NCBI RefSeq assembly: GCF_026241895.1 | Contig: NZ_JAPJIV010000001.1 | Coordinates: forward strand, 546,093 to 610,092 | DNA from: Pseudomonas sp. RIT-562 | Lineage (GTDB): Bacteria > Pseudomonadota > Gammaproteobacteria > Pseudomonadales > Pseudomonadaceae | DNA length: 64,000 nt | Direction: 5' to 3' | Shown: positions 1 to 8,246 of the stretch, one piece after another | How positions within the stretch are numbered: position 1 is the stretch's first letter | Layout of the letters: each line of letters starts with the position of its first letter | Made by a program: the position numbers and the translations under genes | The notes under the pieces: generated by a model | What the model was told of the DNA's origin: nothing | Databases searched by the model: none | The model's input: only the letters and a program-made list of their open reading frames with translations

Positions 1-1025
1 CAGTTCTTGCGAATGGCAGCAACGCTTTCGTCGTCCTGGGGCCACTGCTCCTGCGGCACATGACGCCACCAGCGTCCGGCATATCCATGACGCATCAGGC
101 CACCCGCCTGGGACCAACTACCCGCATCCATAGGCTTGCTCGCGAGCCAGAAAAATCCCTTCGAGCGCAGTAATTTTCCGTTGTCCCAAGACCCATTGAT
201 GAAGCTGAAAAAACGCTGGGGATGAAAGGGTTTGCGCGCCCGATAGGCCGTGGAAGCGATGCCATATTCCTCGGTCTCCGGCAGATGTTGGCCGCGCATC
301 TCTCGCAGCCAGCCAGGTGCCTGGGCGGCTTTTTCGAAATCGAAACGGCCTGTATCGAGGATTCTGCCCAAGGCAACTTCGCCCATGACCATGGGAATGA
401 TTTCCGCCTGAGCGTTGAGCCGCGCAAGAATAGCCATCAGCTCCCGGCGCTCACTGCTGCTGATCAAATCGACTTTGCTGATAAGAATGACGTCGGCAAA
501 TTCAATCTGCTCGATCAACAGGTCGGTGATGGATCGCTCGTCGCCATCACCGAGGGTTTCGCCCCGGGATGCGAGACTCTCTGCGGCCTCATAATCGAGG
601 AGGAAGTTCACCCCATCAACCACCGTGACCATGGTATCGAGCCGCGCCAGATCCGCCAGGCTCTGCCCGTCTTCGTCGCGGAAGGTGAAGGTTTCCGCCA
701 CCGGCAGAGGTTCAGAGATCCCTGTGGACTCGATCAGCAGGTAATCGAAACGACCGTCCCTGGCGAGCTTGCTCACCTCCAGCAACAGATCTTCGCGCAG
801 CGTGCAGCATATGCAGCCGTTGCTCATTTCCACCAGCCGCTCTTCCGCGCGGTTCAGGCTGACGTCACGCTGCACTTCACTGCCATCGATGTTGATTTCG
901 CTCATGTCATTGACGATCACGGCCACCCGCAGGTTTTCGCGATTACGCAGCACGTGATTGAGCAGCGTGCTTTTGCCCGCGCCCAGAAAGCCAGACAGCA
1001 CGGTAACGGGTAGACGATGGGGCAT
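1..1025 (-). CDS. COG0523 (CobW/YciC/ZigA-type) zinc GTPase, 3' end outside window
   Basis: G3E GTPase expected to deliver or mobilise zinc during zinc starvation. Translating from the ATG at 1025 gives a Walker A motif GAGKST near residue 18, the metal-binding CICCTL (CxCC) motif near residue 68 that defines COG0523, then an IESTGISEP switch segment and a GTPase base-recognition SKVD. The C-terminal half contains the W/H-rich stretch ([16 protein letters not shown]) typical of the larger YciC/ZigA subgroup. About 341 codons are visible and the frame is still open at base 1, so the gene is cut by the window edge. It diverges from folE2 across a Zur-like site, which fits the known zinc-limitation regulon of pseudomonads. 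The subgroup (YciC/ZigA versus other COG0523 branches) is inferred. Confidence 0.9.
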   Translation of the reverse strand, partial: MPHRLPVTVLSGFLGAGKSTLLNHVLRNRENLRVAVIVNDMSEINIDGSEVQRDVSLNRAEERLVEMSNGCICCTLREDLLLEVSKLARDGRFDYLLIESTGISEPLPVAETFTFRDEDGQSLADLARLDTMVTVVDGVNFLLDYEAAESLASRGETLGDGDERSITDLLIEQIEFADVILISKVDLISSSERRELMAILARLNAQAEIIPMVMGEVALGRILDTGRFDFEKAAQAPGWLREMRGQHLPETEEYGIASTAYRARKPFHPQRFFSFINGSWDNGKLLRSKGFFWLASKPMDAGSWSQAGGLMRHGYAGRWWRHVPQEQWPQDDESVAAIRKN

Positions 1026-1082
1026 CCGGAACTCCTCATAGGCAATGCACGCTCTTTTGAGAAAAGGCGTGGTAGATTTAAT

Positions 1083-1099
1083 ATGTAATAACATAACAT
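1083..1099. promoter_or_regulatory. Zur-box-like operator
   Basis: The 17-bp near-palindrome ATGTAATAACATAACAT lies in the 103-bp divergent region between the COG0523 GTPase and folE2. It matches the gammaproteobacterial Zur core ATGTTATANTATAACAT at all but two positions. Both flanking genes are classic zinc-limitation genes, so repression of both by Zn-loaded Zur is the natural reading. The match is seen in the sequence; the binding is inferred. Confidence 0.75.
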
Positions 1100-1128
1100 G
1101 AAGAATCTACCTCTACGATGGACTGCTC

Positions 1129-2049
1129 ATGAGCGCGCTGACTTTGCCGGATATTGCCAACCAGGCCTCCTACCGAAACCTGCCAGTGGATTGGGTTGGC
1201 ATGGCCAGGATTGCCATACCCGTTTTACTCCACGGCCAAAAAATAGCGGCAAAAGCGGATGCTGGGGTGAGCTTGGACGATGGCAGTGCGCGAGGTATTC
1301 ACATGTCGCGACTCTACCTGGCACTAGAAAAGCTGGAGCACAAAGAGCTGACGCCTGCGCTTTTGCAAGAGGTACTCCAGTGTTTTCTGGAAACGCATGC
1401 GGGGTTATCTAACAGTGCCTACCTCCACGTTCGCTTCGAACTACTGGTTAAAAGGTCGGCACTCGTCAGTCACTTGTCCGGTTGGCGATCCTACCCAGTG
1501 AGCGTTCTAGCAAGCCTCAAAAACGGAGTGTTCCACGTGGAACTAAATATGGAGATGACATATTCATCAACATGCCCGTGCTCGGCCGCACTGGCGCGTC
1601 AGCTGATCCAGCAGCAATTTATCGATGATTTTGCCAACAAGGCGTTGCAACACGCTGAGGTTTTGGCTTGGCTGGGAGGCTCGAATGGCATCGTTGCGAC
1701 ACCTCACAGCCAACGCAGCACGGCACAACTGCACGTACGAACCCATCCGGACAGCGATGAGTTTCCAATAATCGCGATTATCGATCTGGCAGAAGCAGCG
1801 CTCGGCACCGCAGTACAAACAGCCGTGAAGCGCGCGGATGAACAAGCATTCGCACTGGCCAATGGGCGGAACCTGATGTTCTGTGAAGATGCTGCACGAC
1901 GTCTGCACCTTGCCCTCAAGTACCACGATGAAATCGAAGCGTTTCAGCTATGGGTGGTGCATGCAGAGAGCCTGCATGCACACGACGCGGTAGCGCAGAG
2001 CAAATGGAATTGGGATCAAGCTCGCGGCTTGACGGTACCGCAGTCCTGA
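1129..2049 (+). CDS. folE2: GTP cyclohydrolase FolE2 (GCYH-IB)
   Basis: Converts GTP to 7,8-dihydroneopterin triphosphate, the first step of folate synthesis. FolE2 does not strictly need zinc and replaces zinc-dependent FolE when zinc is scarce. The 306-residue protein carries the family signature STCPCSAALAR around the active-site metal cysteine (about residues 146-156) and GIVATPHSQRS near residue 187. The start at 1129 gives MSALTLPDIA. The ribosome-binding site is weak. A Zur-like box lies 30 bp upstream and a zinc GTPase diverges from it. The 3' end overlaps the convergent DUF3617 gene by 34 bp. Confidence 0.93.
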   Translation: MSALTLPDIANQASYRNLPVDWVGMARIAIPVLLHGQKIAAKADAGVSLDDGSARGIHMSRLYLALEKLEHKELTPALLQEVLQCFLETHAGLSNSAYLHVRFELLVKRSALVSHLSGWRSYPVSVLASLKNGVFHVELNMEMTYSSTCPCSAALARQLIQQQFIDDFANKALQHAEVLAWLGGSNGIVATPHSQRSTAQLHVRTHPDSDEFPIIAIIDLAEAALGTAVQTAVKRADEQAFALANGRNLMFCEDAARRLHLALKYHDEIEAFQLWVVHAESLHAHDAVAQSKWNWDQARGLTVPQS

Positions 2050-2537
2050 CCCAGCCACACAGCGCGAGTATCGAGACTACCCTTCTGCTGGATACCGGTT
2101 GCGTTGAACGTGCCGTTGACCTTAGTGGTGAACTCACGATCGCTGAGGAAGGTGGCGACCCCAGCGCCCTGGGCCTTAGGACAGCTGAAGCGGAATTTCC
2201 ACTGGTTACCGGTACGCTCGGTGATTTCCTGTTTGCAGCCCGACTGGGGGTCGGTCAGCGGGATGTTGTCGGTCTTCACCTGCTCCGGAGTCAGGCAGGC
2301 ACGAATCCCCTTACCGCCCATGGTGATGCCCTGCTTCTCCAATTGAGCGCGCTGCTCCGGAGTCATCTGGCTTTGCAGCTGACCCAGAATCAGTTGCAGA
2401 TCTGGCAGGTCCTGGTTATCGACCTTCATGTTGCTCGAGGTCAATTCCCACAAACCTGGCTGAAGCATCTGCGCCTGAGCGGCCACAGGAAGTGCCAAAC
2501 CAAATGCCATGGCCAAACCCAGCAGACGAAAGTTCAT
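2016..2537 (-). CDS. DUF3617-type periplasmic protein
   Basis: A 173-residue exported protein of unknown function. Residues 1-22 form a clear signal peptide (hydrophobic core AMAFGLALPVAA, likely cleavage after AQA). The start of the mature part, MLQPGLWELTSSN, is typical of DUF3617 proteins, as are the paired cysteines (RACLTPEQ, GCKQ, FSCPK, QDCG) that may form disulfides. It stands alone on the minus strand, diverging from clsA with 131 bp between them. Its stop region overlaps the end of folE2 in the convergent orientation. The family call is from recognition of the WE/C-L-T-P-E pattern; function is unknown. Confidence 0.8.
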   Translation of the reverse strand: MNFRLLGLAMAFGLALPVAAQAQMLQPGLWELTSSNMKVDNQDLPDLQLILGQLQSQMTPEQRAQLEKQGITMGGKGIRACLTPEQVKTDNIPLTDPQSGCKQEITERTGNQWKFRFSCPKAQGAGVATFLSDREFTTKVNGTFNATGIQQKGSLDTRAVWLGQDCGTVKPRA

Positions 2538-2668
2538 CGTGTAACTCCTGATCAGTAGTGGCCGTTAGACGTCAGCCGCAGGCATCGGTTCATGGACCAA
2601 TTAATTAGCGACATTCTGCACGGAACATGGTCTGTTAAGCATTGAATATTCAGGAGCAAGGTTGCCCC

Positions 2669-4108
2669 ATGGATTACTTTGGACCGCATATTTTCGGCTA
2701 CATGATTGCACTGCTCCATACGCTGGGTTCGATCGCGGCCATTCATGCCGTGCTCACCGTAAGGACCGCCCAAGGCTCGATTGCCTGGGCCCTGTCGTTG
2801 GTGTTCATCCCCTATCTCACACTCATCCCTTACCTGGTCTTCGGCCGCAGCACCTTCGATGGCTACATCAAGGCTCGACGGCAGGCTAACGAAGAGATGC
2901 GCAAGGCAATCTCGGAGCTCAACTGGCGGCCCTGGGTGGAAGAGGCACTGACCGCGCGCGCCTCGAACGCCTACGCATCCCTGCGAGCGATGCCAAAGCT
3001 GGGACGCATGCCGTGCCTGGCAAATAACGAGGTACACCTGCTGATCAATGGCCAGGCCACCTTCGACGCCATCTTCGCGGCTATCAGTACCGCCAGAGAG
3101 GCGGTGCTGATCCAGTTCTTCATCATCCACGACGATCGCCTCGGCCAACGCCTGCACAAACTGTTGCTGCAAAAAGCAGCTGAAGGAGTGGCGGTGTATC
3201 TGCTCTATGATCGGATAGGCAGCCACTCCCTGCCCCACAGTTTTGTCCAGCCGTTGCGCGACGCCGGAGTCGAGGTCAAGGCGTTCGCTACCCGCAGCGG
3301 ATGGCTGAATCGCTTTCAGGTGAACTTCCGCAATCATCGCAAGATAGTGGTAGTCGATGGTGTGCTGGGCTTTGTCGGCGGGCATAACGTCGGCGATGAA
3401 TACATGGGCGAGAAGCCACCGCTAGCCCCCTGGCGCGACACCCACGTTGAGGTCCGCGGCCCGGTGGTTGCCTGCATGCAGGAATCGTTTGCCGAAGATT
3501 GGTTCTGGGCCGCGCGTTCACTGCCACCTTTGATACTGCCGGACGTTTATCCGGAGGATGGCGTGCTCTGCCAGCTACTAGCCAGCGGCCCGGCAGATGC
3601 TTACGAAACCTGCTCGCTGTTCTTCGTCGAGGCGATCCACGCAGCGACGGAGCGGGTATGGATCACCAGCCCGTACTTCATCCCAGATGAAGCCGTTTTC
3701 GCTGCGCTGCGGCTGGCCGTGTTGCGCGGAGTCGACGTGCGAATCCTGCTGCCATCGCGTCCAGACCACCGCATCGTCTACGCCGCTTCCAGCCTTTACG
3801 CGTTCGAAGCGGTCAGGGCTGGCGTGCGGGTGTTCCGCTACGAGCCGGGGTTCCTGCATCAAAAAGTAGTGCTCATCGACAGCGAGATCAGCGCCATCGG
3901 CAGCGCCAACCTCGACAACCGCTCATTCCGGTTGAATTTCGAAGTGATGCTGCTGACGGTCGACAGTGTGTTTGCCGGCGAGGTGGAGCAGATGCTCAAC
4001 GCCGATTTCGCCCTGGCCCATGAAATTGCCAAGGAAGAAAGCCGGGAGACCCACCGCCTGCAACAGATCGGCATGCGGATCGCCCGGCTTATTTCGCCGA
4101 TTCTTTAA
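2669..4108 (+). CDS. clsA: Cardiolipin synthase A
   Basis: Inner-membrane phospholipase D-superfamily enzyme that joins two phosphatidylglycerols into cardiolipin plus glycerol. Two N-terminal membrane segments are visible (about residues 9-27 and 38-58), followed by two PLD motifs, HRKIVVVDG...GGHN near residue 225 and HQKVVLIDS...[10 protein letters not shown] near residue 400. The chosen ATG at 2669 has a good AGGAG ribosome-binding site and gives [11 protein letters not shown] at 479 residues, the usual pseudomonad ClsA length. A TTG at 2642 would add nine residues without support. The stop overlaps the convergent cfaB stop by 4 bp. Confidence 0.95.
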   Translation: MDYFGPHIFGYMIALLHTLGSIAAIHAVLTVRTAQGSIAWALSLVFIPYLTLIPYLVFGRSTFDGYIKARRQANEEMRKAISELNWRPWVEEALTARASNAYASLRAMPKLGRMPCLANNEVHLLINGQATFDAIFAAISTAREAVLIQFFIIHDDRLGQRLHKLLLQKAAEGVAVYLLYDRIGSHSLPHSFVQPLRDAGVEVKAFATRSGWLNRFQVNFRNHRKIVVVDGVLGFVGGHNVGDEYMGEKPPLAPWRDTHVEVRGPVVACMQESFAEDWFWAARSLPPLILPDVYPEDGVLCQLLASGPADAYETCSLFFVEAIHAATERVWITSPYFIPDEAVFAALRLAVLRGVDVRILLPSRPDHRIVYAASSLYAFEAVRAGVRVFRYEPGFLHQKVVLIDSEISAIGSANLDNRSFRLNFEVMLLTVDSVFAGEVEQMLNADFALAHEIAKEESRETHRLQQIGMRIARLISPIL

Positions 4109-5292
4109 GGGGTATAGATGTCGTCACGAGTCCATGGCAGTTCATGGCTGCCGTCAGGATGGGCTTTGACGGCAAGTATCTGGTGCAGGTTGATCCAGCC
4201 CCTGGCGAATGCATAGGCGCAGCCTGCCAGATACAGCCTCCAGATGCGCAAAGCCTGCTCCGGCACTTCCTTCGCTGCGGCCTCCAGATTGTCCTCGAGC
4301 CGCTCGCTCCAGTGATCCAGGGTTCGCGCGTAATGCAGGCGCAGACTTTCGACGTCGACAATTTCCAGGCCGGCTTCACTGATCTCGGCCGAGATCATCG
4401 ACAAGTGCGGCAGCTCGCCATTGGGAAACACATACTTGCCTATGAAGTCACCGGCCCCGCGTCCAACCGGGCGCCCATCGGTATGCTTCGCAGTAATGCC
4501 ATGGTTCATTACCAGGCCGCCCTCCTTCACTGCACCAAAAAGCGTCTTGCAGTATTCGGCGAGGTTCGCGTGGCCGACATGCTCAAACATGCCGACGCTG
4601 ACCACTTTATCGAAGCGTCCATCCTGGGGCAGATCGCGGTAGTCCAGCAGTTGCAGCTCTACCAAGTCGTCCAGACCCTCGGCAGTCACTCGCTCGCGGG
4701 CCAGCGCCAGTTGTTCCTTGCTCAGGGTGATGCCGAAAACCTTCGCGCCAAATTCCCGCGCCGCATAACGGGCAAGTCCACCCCATCCGCAGCCCACGTC
4801 GAGCAAATACTCACCGGGTTGCAGGCGCAGCTTGCGGCACAGATGGCGGAATTTGGCTTGTTGCGCTTGCTCAAGGGATTCGCTGCCGGTCTCGAAATAA
4901 GCGCAGGAGTACGCCATGTCGCTGTCGAGCCATAGCTGGTAGAAGGCGTTGGAGAGATCGTAGTGGTAGGAGATAGCCTTGGCGTCGGTTTCCTTGTCAT
5001 GCACCGTGCGAACGAGCTCACCGCCCGCGTCCTCATCCAGCAACGCCTGGCTCCACTCGTCACAGACGCGGATAACGTCAGTGATCGAACCTTCAAGCTC
5101 AAGTTTGCCTTCGACATACGCTGCTCCTAACGCATCGAGGCTGGGGTGGGTGAACTGGGAAACCATTTGCGGGTCCTTGACCACAATAGTGACGCTGGGC
5201 GTCGGCCCCAGATTGAATTCATGGCCATCCCAGAGTCTCAGGCGAAGCGGTAACTGCAGATTCTGTAAGGCCGGTGGAAGTTGCGCGAGCAT
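4105..5292 (-). CDS. cfaB: Cyclopropane-fatty-acyl-phospholipid synthase, CfaB type
   Basis: Transfers a methylene group from S-adenosylmethionine to the cis double bond of membrane phospholipid acyl chains, usually on entry to stationary phase or under stress. The 395-residue protein begins [10 protein letters not shown], as in the pseudomonad CfaB group. The SAM-binding motif [15 protein letters not shown] is near residue 164. Other family blocks are [32 protein letters not shown] and MNHGIT. The ribosome-binding site is AAGGGGG just upstream of 5292. The gene is alone on this strand and ends against clsA, so two membrane-lipid modifying genes are convergent. In P. putida cfaB is RpoS-controlled; no RpoS promoter was assigned here. 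Confidence 0.93.
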   Translation of the reverse strand: MLAQLPPALQNLQLPLRLRLWDGHEFNLGPTPSVTIVVKDPQMVSQFTHPSLDALGAAYVEGKLELEGSITDVIRVCDEWSQALLDEDAGGELVRTVHDKETDAKAISYHYDLSNAFYQLWLDSDMAYSCAYFETGSESLEQAQQAKFRHLCRKLRLQPGEYLLDVGCGWGGLARYAAREFGAKVFGITLSKEQLALARERVTAEGLDDLVELQLLDYRDLPQDGRFDKVVSVGMFEHVGHANLAEYCKTLFGAVKEGGLVMNHGITAKHTDGRPVGRGAGDFIGKYVFPNGELPHLSMISAEISEAGLEIVDVESLRLHYARTLDHWSERLEDNLEAAAKEVPEQALRIWRLYLAGCAYAFARGWINLHQILAVKAHPDGSHELPWTRDDIYTP

Positions 5293-5487
5293 GGAAAATC
5301 CCCCTTGTTTCAGACGTCTGATTGAGAGGTTAGACCATCCTGGAAAAATAGCTGGCTATCGAATTAATAGGGCTTTTCTATGACCAGTGCCTTTAGTCAC
5401 ACGCGTCAAAACCCACCCTTTCAATCGCCCTCCCTCAGATGACTCCTGACATTTTCGGTAGTTCTGAAATTCTGCTTGCCCTGATCA

Positions 5488-5518
5488 CTGACATTGCGAC
5501 ATATTATGATCATAATAT
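5488..5518 (+). promoter_or_regulatory. Predicted sigma-70 promoter with perfect palindromic operator upstream of lpdA
   Basis: A -35 box CTGACA (5488-5493) and a -10 box CATAAT (5511-5516) are separated by exactly 17 bp and each differs from consensus at one base. The -10 lies inside an 18-bp perfect palindrome, ATATTATGATCATAATAT, at 5501-5518. A repressor bound there would block RNA polymerase. The regulator is unknown. The site is about 60 bp before the lpdA start. Confidence 0.65.
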
Positions 5519-5579
5519 TTAACTCGAACTACTTTTAACTTCCCTATAACAGCCCAGGCCCATAGCCAGGAGTACCAGC

Positions 5580-6980
5580 ATGAGCACCTATGACATCGTG
5601 ATACTGGGCGGCGGCCCTGGTGGTTACAACGCAGCAATCCGCGCCGGCCAGCTGGGCCTGAAAGCCGCTTGCGTCGAAGGTCGCGCGACGCTGGGAGGAA
5701 CCTGCCTGAACGTCGGGTGCATGCCGTCCAAGGCGTTGTTGCATGCATCCGAACTCTACGAGGCGGCCAGTGGGGCGGAATTCGCCAACCTGGGGATCGA
5801 GGTCAAACCTGTGCTCAACCTTGCACAGATGATGAAGCAGAAAGACGAAAGCGTTGCTGGCCTGACCAAGGGCATTGAGTTCCTGTTCCGCAAGAACAAG
5901 GTCGACTGGATCAAGGGCTGGGGCCACATCGATGGTCCGGGCAAGGTCACGGTAACCGACGGTGAAGGCGGCAAGACCGAGCTCAGCGCCAAGGACATCA
6001 TCATCGCCACTGGCTCCGAGCCAACGCCCCTTCCGGGGGTCGACATCGACAATCAACGAATCCTCGACTCCACTGGCGCGCTGTCACTGACGGAAGTGCC
6101 CAAGCACCTGGTGGTGATCGGCGCTGGCGTAATCGGTCTGGAGCTCGGTTCGGTATGGCGGCGCCTCGGGGCCCAGGTAACTGTGGTGGAGTTCCTCGAC
6201 CGCATCTGCCCGGGTGTTGATGCGGAGGCAGGAAAAACACTGCAACGTTCATTGAGTAAACAGGGGATCAGCTTCAAATTGAGCTCCAAAGTCACCAGCG
6301 CCACCTCGTCCGCAACCGGCGTGCAGCTCAGCGTTGAGCCCGCCGCCGGCGGAAACGCCGAATTGCTGGAGGCCGATTACGTACTGGTGTCCATCGGCCG
6401 CCGACCTTTCACCGAGGGCCTGGGGCTGGAGAACGTGGGCCTGACTACGGATAAACGCGGGATGCTTGCCAACAAGGGACATCGCACTGAGGCCGCTGGA
6501 GTTTGGGTGATCGGCGACGTCACCTCCGGGCCGATGCTCGCACACAAAGCCGAAGACGAAGCCATGGCCTGTGTAGAACAAATCGTCGGCAAGGCTGGCG
6601 AGGTCAACTACGACCTGATCCCCAACGTGATCTACACCCGACCGGAGCTGGCCAGCGTCGGCAAGACCGAAGAGCAGCTGAAGGCTGAGGGGCGAGCTTA
6701 TAAAGTCGGAAAATTCCCGTTCACAGCCAACAGTCGCGCAAAGATCAATCATGAAACCGAAGGCTTCGCCAAAGTGCTCGCGGATGAACGTACCGACGAA
6801 ATTCTCGGGGTGCACCTGGTGGGTCCAAGTGTCAGCGAAATGATCGGCGAAAACTGCGTGGCCATGGAGTTCAGCGCTTCCGCCGAGGATATTGCGCTGA
6901 CCTGCCATCCGCACCCTACCCGCTCCGAGGCGTTGCGCCAGGCGGCGATGAACGTAGAGGGGATGGCGACGCAGATGTAA
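5580..6980 (+). CDS. lpdA: Dihydrolipoyl dehydrogenase (E3)
   Basis: FAD-dependent flavoprotein that reoxidises dihydrolipoyl groups of 2-oxoacid dehydrogenase or glycine-cleavage complexes with NAD+. The 466-residue protein shows the FAD-binding GGGPGGYNAA at residue 10 and the redox-active pair in GGTCLNVGCMPSK (about residues 40-52). It also has an NAD-binding fold at VVIGAGVIGLELGSV (about 180), the second FAD motif VIGDVTSGPMLAHKAEDEA, and the C-terminal HPHPTRSEAL with the catalytic histidine-glutamate pair. The ribosome-binding site is CCAGGAG. It resembles the stand-alone third Lpd of pseudomonads and has no E1/E2 genes nearby, so which complex it serves is unclear. A palindromic promoter lies upstream. 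Confidence 0.93.
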   Translation: MSTYDIVILGGGPGGYNAAIRAGQLGLKAACVEGRATLGGTCLNVGCMPSKALLHASELYEAASGAEFANLGIEVKPVLNLAQMMKQKDESVAGLTKGIEFLFRKNKVDWIKGWGHIDGPGKVTVTDGEGGKTELSAKDIIIATGSEPTPLPGVDIDNQRILDSTGALSLTEVPKHLVVIGAGVIGLELGSVWRRLGAQVTVVEFLDRICPGVDAEAGKTLQRSLSKQGISFKLSSKVTSATSSATGVQLSVEPAAGGNAELLEADYVLVSIGRRPFTEGLGLENVGLTTDKRGMLANKGHRTEAAGVWVIGDVTSGPMLAHKAEDEAMACVEQIVGKAGEVNYDLIPNVIYTRPELASVGKTEEQLKAEGRAYKVGKFPFTANSRAKINHETEGFAKVLADERTDEILGVHLVGPSVSEMIGENCVAMEFSASAEDIALTCHPHPTRSEALRQAAMNVEGMATQM

Positions 6981-6986
6981 CCAGAT

Positions 6987-7460
6987 CTAGCGCGGAAGAT
7001 GCTCCAGGGGCAACGCGCCTGGAGCCTTCACCGTGTTAATGGCAAAGTTGCTGCGGATATCACTTACTCCCGGCAGTTTTAGTAGCTGGCCGGTGAGAAA
7101 GCGGTCGTAGCCGCGCAAGTCCGGCACTACCACTTGCAGCAGGAAATCCGATTCACCCGATACCAGGAACGCAGAAATCACTTCGGGCAAGGCTGTCACC
7201 GCCAGCCGAAATGCTTCGGCCTGCTCGTCATTGTGGCGTTCCACCTTGACCCCGACAAACACCGTCAATCCCAGACCCACCTCGTCACGATCCAGATTGG
7301 CCTGATAGCCCCTGATCACTCCAGCTTCTTCGAGCATCCTCACCCGACGCAAGCACGGCGAAGCGGACAACCCGATCTCGTCTGCCAGCTGCACGTTACT
7401 CAGGCGACCATCACGTTGCAGGGCAGCCAGGATCTTGCGGTCGTAAGCATCCAGTTTCAT
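6987..7460 (-). CDS. Lrp/AsnC-family transcriptional regulator
   Basis: A 157-residue regulator with an N-terminal helix-turn-helix beginning LDAYDRKILAALQRDGR and continuing LSNVQLADEIGLSASPCLRRV (residues 3-40). The C-terminal RAM ligand-binding domain (about 65-145) contains the acidic-glycine pattern VSGESDFLLQVVV. Such proteins sense amino acids. It diverges from the LysE-family exporter with 145 bp between the starts, so it is probably the local regulator of that exporter. BkdR-like function for the neighbouring lpdA is possible but the branched-chain operon is not here. Confidence 0.9.
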   Translation of the reverse strand: MKLDAYDRKILAALQRDGRLSNVQLADEIGLSASPCLRRVRMLEEAGVIRGYQANLDRDEVGLGLTVFVGVKVERHNDEQAEAFRLAVTALPEVISAFLVSGESDFLLQVVVPDLRGYDRFLTGQLLKLPGVSDIRSNFAINTVKAPGALPLEHLPR

Positions 7461-7605
7461 GAATTGGCATATCCAGATGGATTGGTGGCTAAAACCTGGC
7501 AGATTATGCCACGACTAGCCGATACAGCGCGCATCTACGCAAGCACCTGCCCTGGCGTTGCACCCTAAACTGGCACCACCAAATCGACTACGAATGGGGT
7601 GCGAC

Positions 7606-8235
7606 ATGGGTGAACTCTGGTTATTTGGCATGGCGTTGGCGGTGGTGTATCTGTTGCCCGGCCCGGACATGATTTTGCTGCTGCAGACGGGTGCGCGGCA
7701 GGGCAAAAGTGCAGCGCTAGCTACCGCAATCGGCTTGGGAATTGCCCGCGCCTGTCATGTAGCGCTGGCGGCGCTGGGGCTCGCAGCGTTGTTCAAGGCT
7801 GCACCCTGGACGTTTGATGCCGTGCGCCTGGCGGGGGCGGCTTACCTGTTATGGATCGGTATCCAGTGTCTGCGCACTTCCATGCTGCCAAATCTGGGTG
7901 ATGCGAGTACTGGATTGAACAATTCTCGGCTACGTGAGGCAATCCAGCGCGGGTTGCTGACCAACCTGCTGAATCCAAAAGCTTTGCTGTTCTGTTCGGT
8001 GTTGTTGCCGCAATTTATCGATCCCAACGCCGGCCCTGTTCTCGGGCAATTTACGGTATTGGGCGCGATGCTGGTCAGCGCAGGGCTGTTGTTCGATAGC
8101 ATTTACGCTGTGTCCGGCGCCGCCCTGGGCCGCTGGCTGCAACACAGCCCTTCGGCCCAGCGATTACAGCAATGGCTGTTTGGCAGCCTGCTGATCGGTT
8201 TTGCGGTACGCCTGACCTTTGTCCAGCAGGCTTGA
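7606..8235 (+). CDS. LysE/RhtB-family amino-acid exporter
   Basis: Inner-membrane exporter of about 209 residues with six predicted helices. The family signature LLPGPDMILLLQTGARQGK sits in helix 1, followed by AAxGxxxGxxxH-like ATAIGLGIARACHVALAALGLA. The later NLLNPKALLFCSVLLPQFI (about residues 120-138) is a typical RhtB block. The start at 7606 is preferred because GGGGT lies 5 bp upstream and it begins the hydrophobic N terminus directly. An in-frame ATG at 7558 would add 16 polar residues. The divergent Lrp-type gene is its likely regulator. The substrate is unknown. Confidence 0.9.
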   Translation: MGELWLFGMALAVVYLLPGPDMILLLQTGARQGKSAALATAIGLGIARACHVALAALGLAALFKAAPWTFDAVRLAGAAYLLWIGIQCLRTSMLPNLGDASTGLNNSRLREAIQRGLLTNLLNPKALLFCSVLLPQFIDPNAGPVLGQFTVLGAMLVSAGLLFDSIYAVSGAALGRWLQHSPSAQRLQQWLFGSLLIGFAVRLTFVQQA

Positions 8236-8246
8236 TCAAGCCTGCT
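8225..8246. terminator. Perfect 22-bp palindrome carrying both convergent stop codons
   Basis: A perfect inverted repeat with half-site AGCAGGCTTGA is centred between 8235 and 8236. It contains the TGA of the LysE-type gene and, on the other strand, the TGA of the following gene, which are directly abutting. Both proteins therefore end in Gln-Ala. It could fold as a bidirectional terminator stem, but there is no U-tract, so that role is only a suggestion. Confidence 0.45.

Noticed and set aside
222..1013. A 263-codon plus-strand frame
   Set aside because: It lies opposite the COG0523 GTPase, which has all expected motifs on the minus strand.
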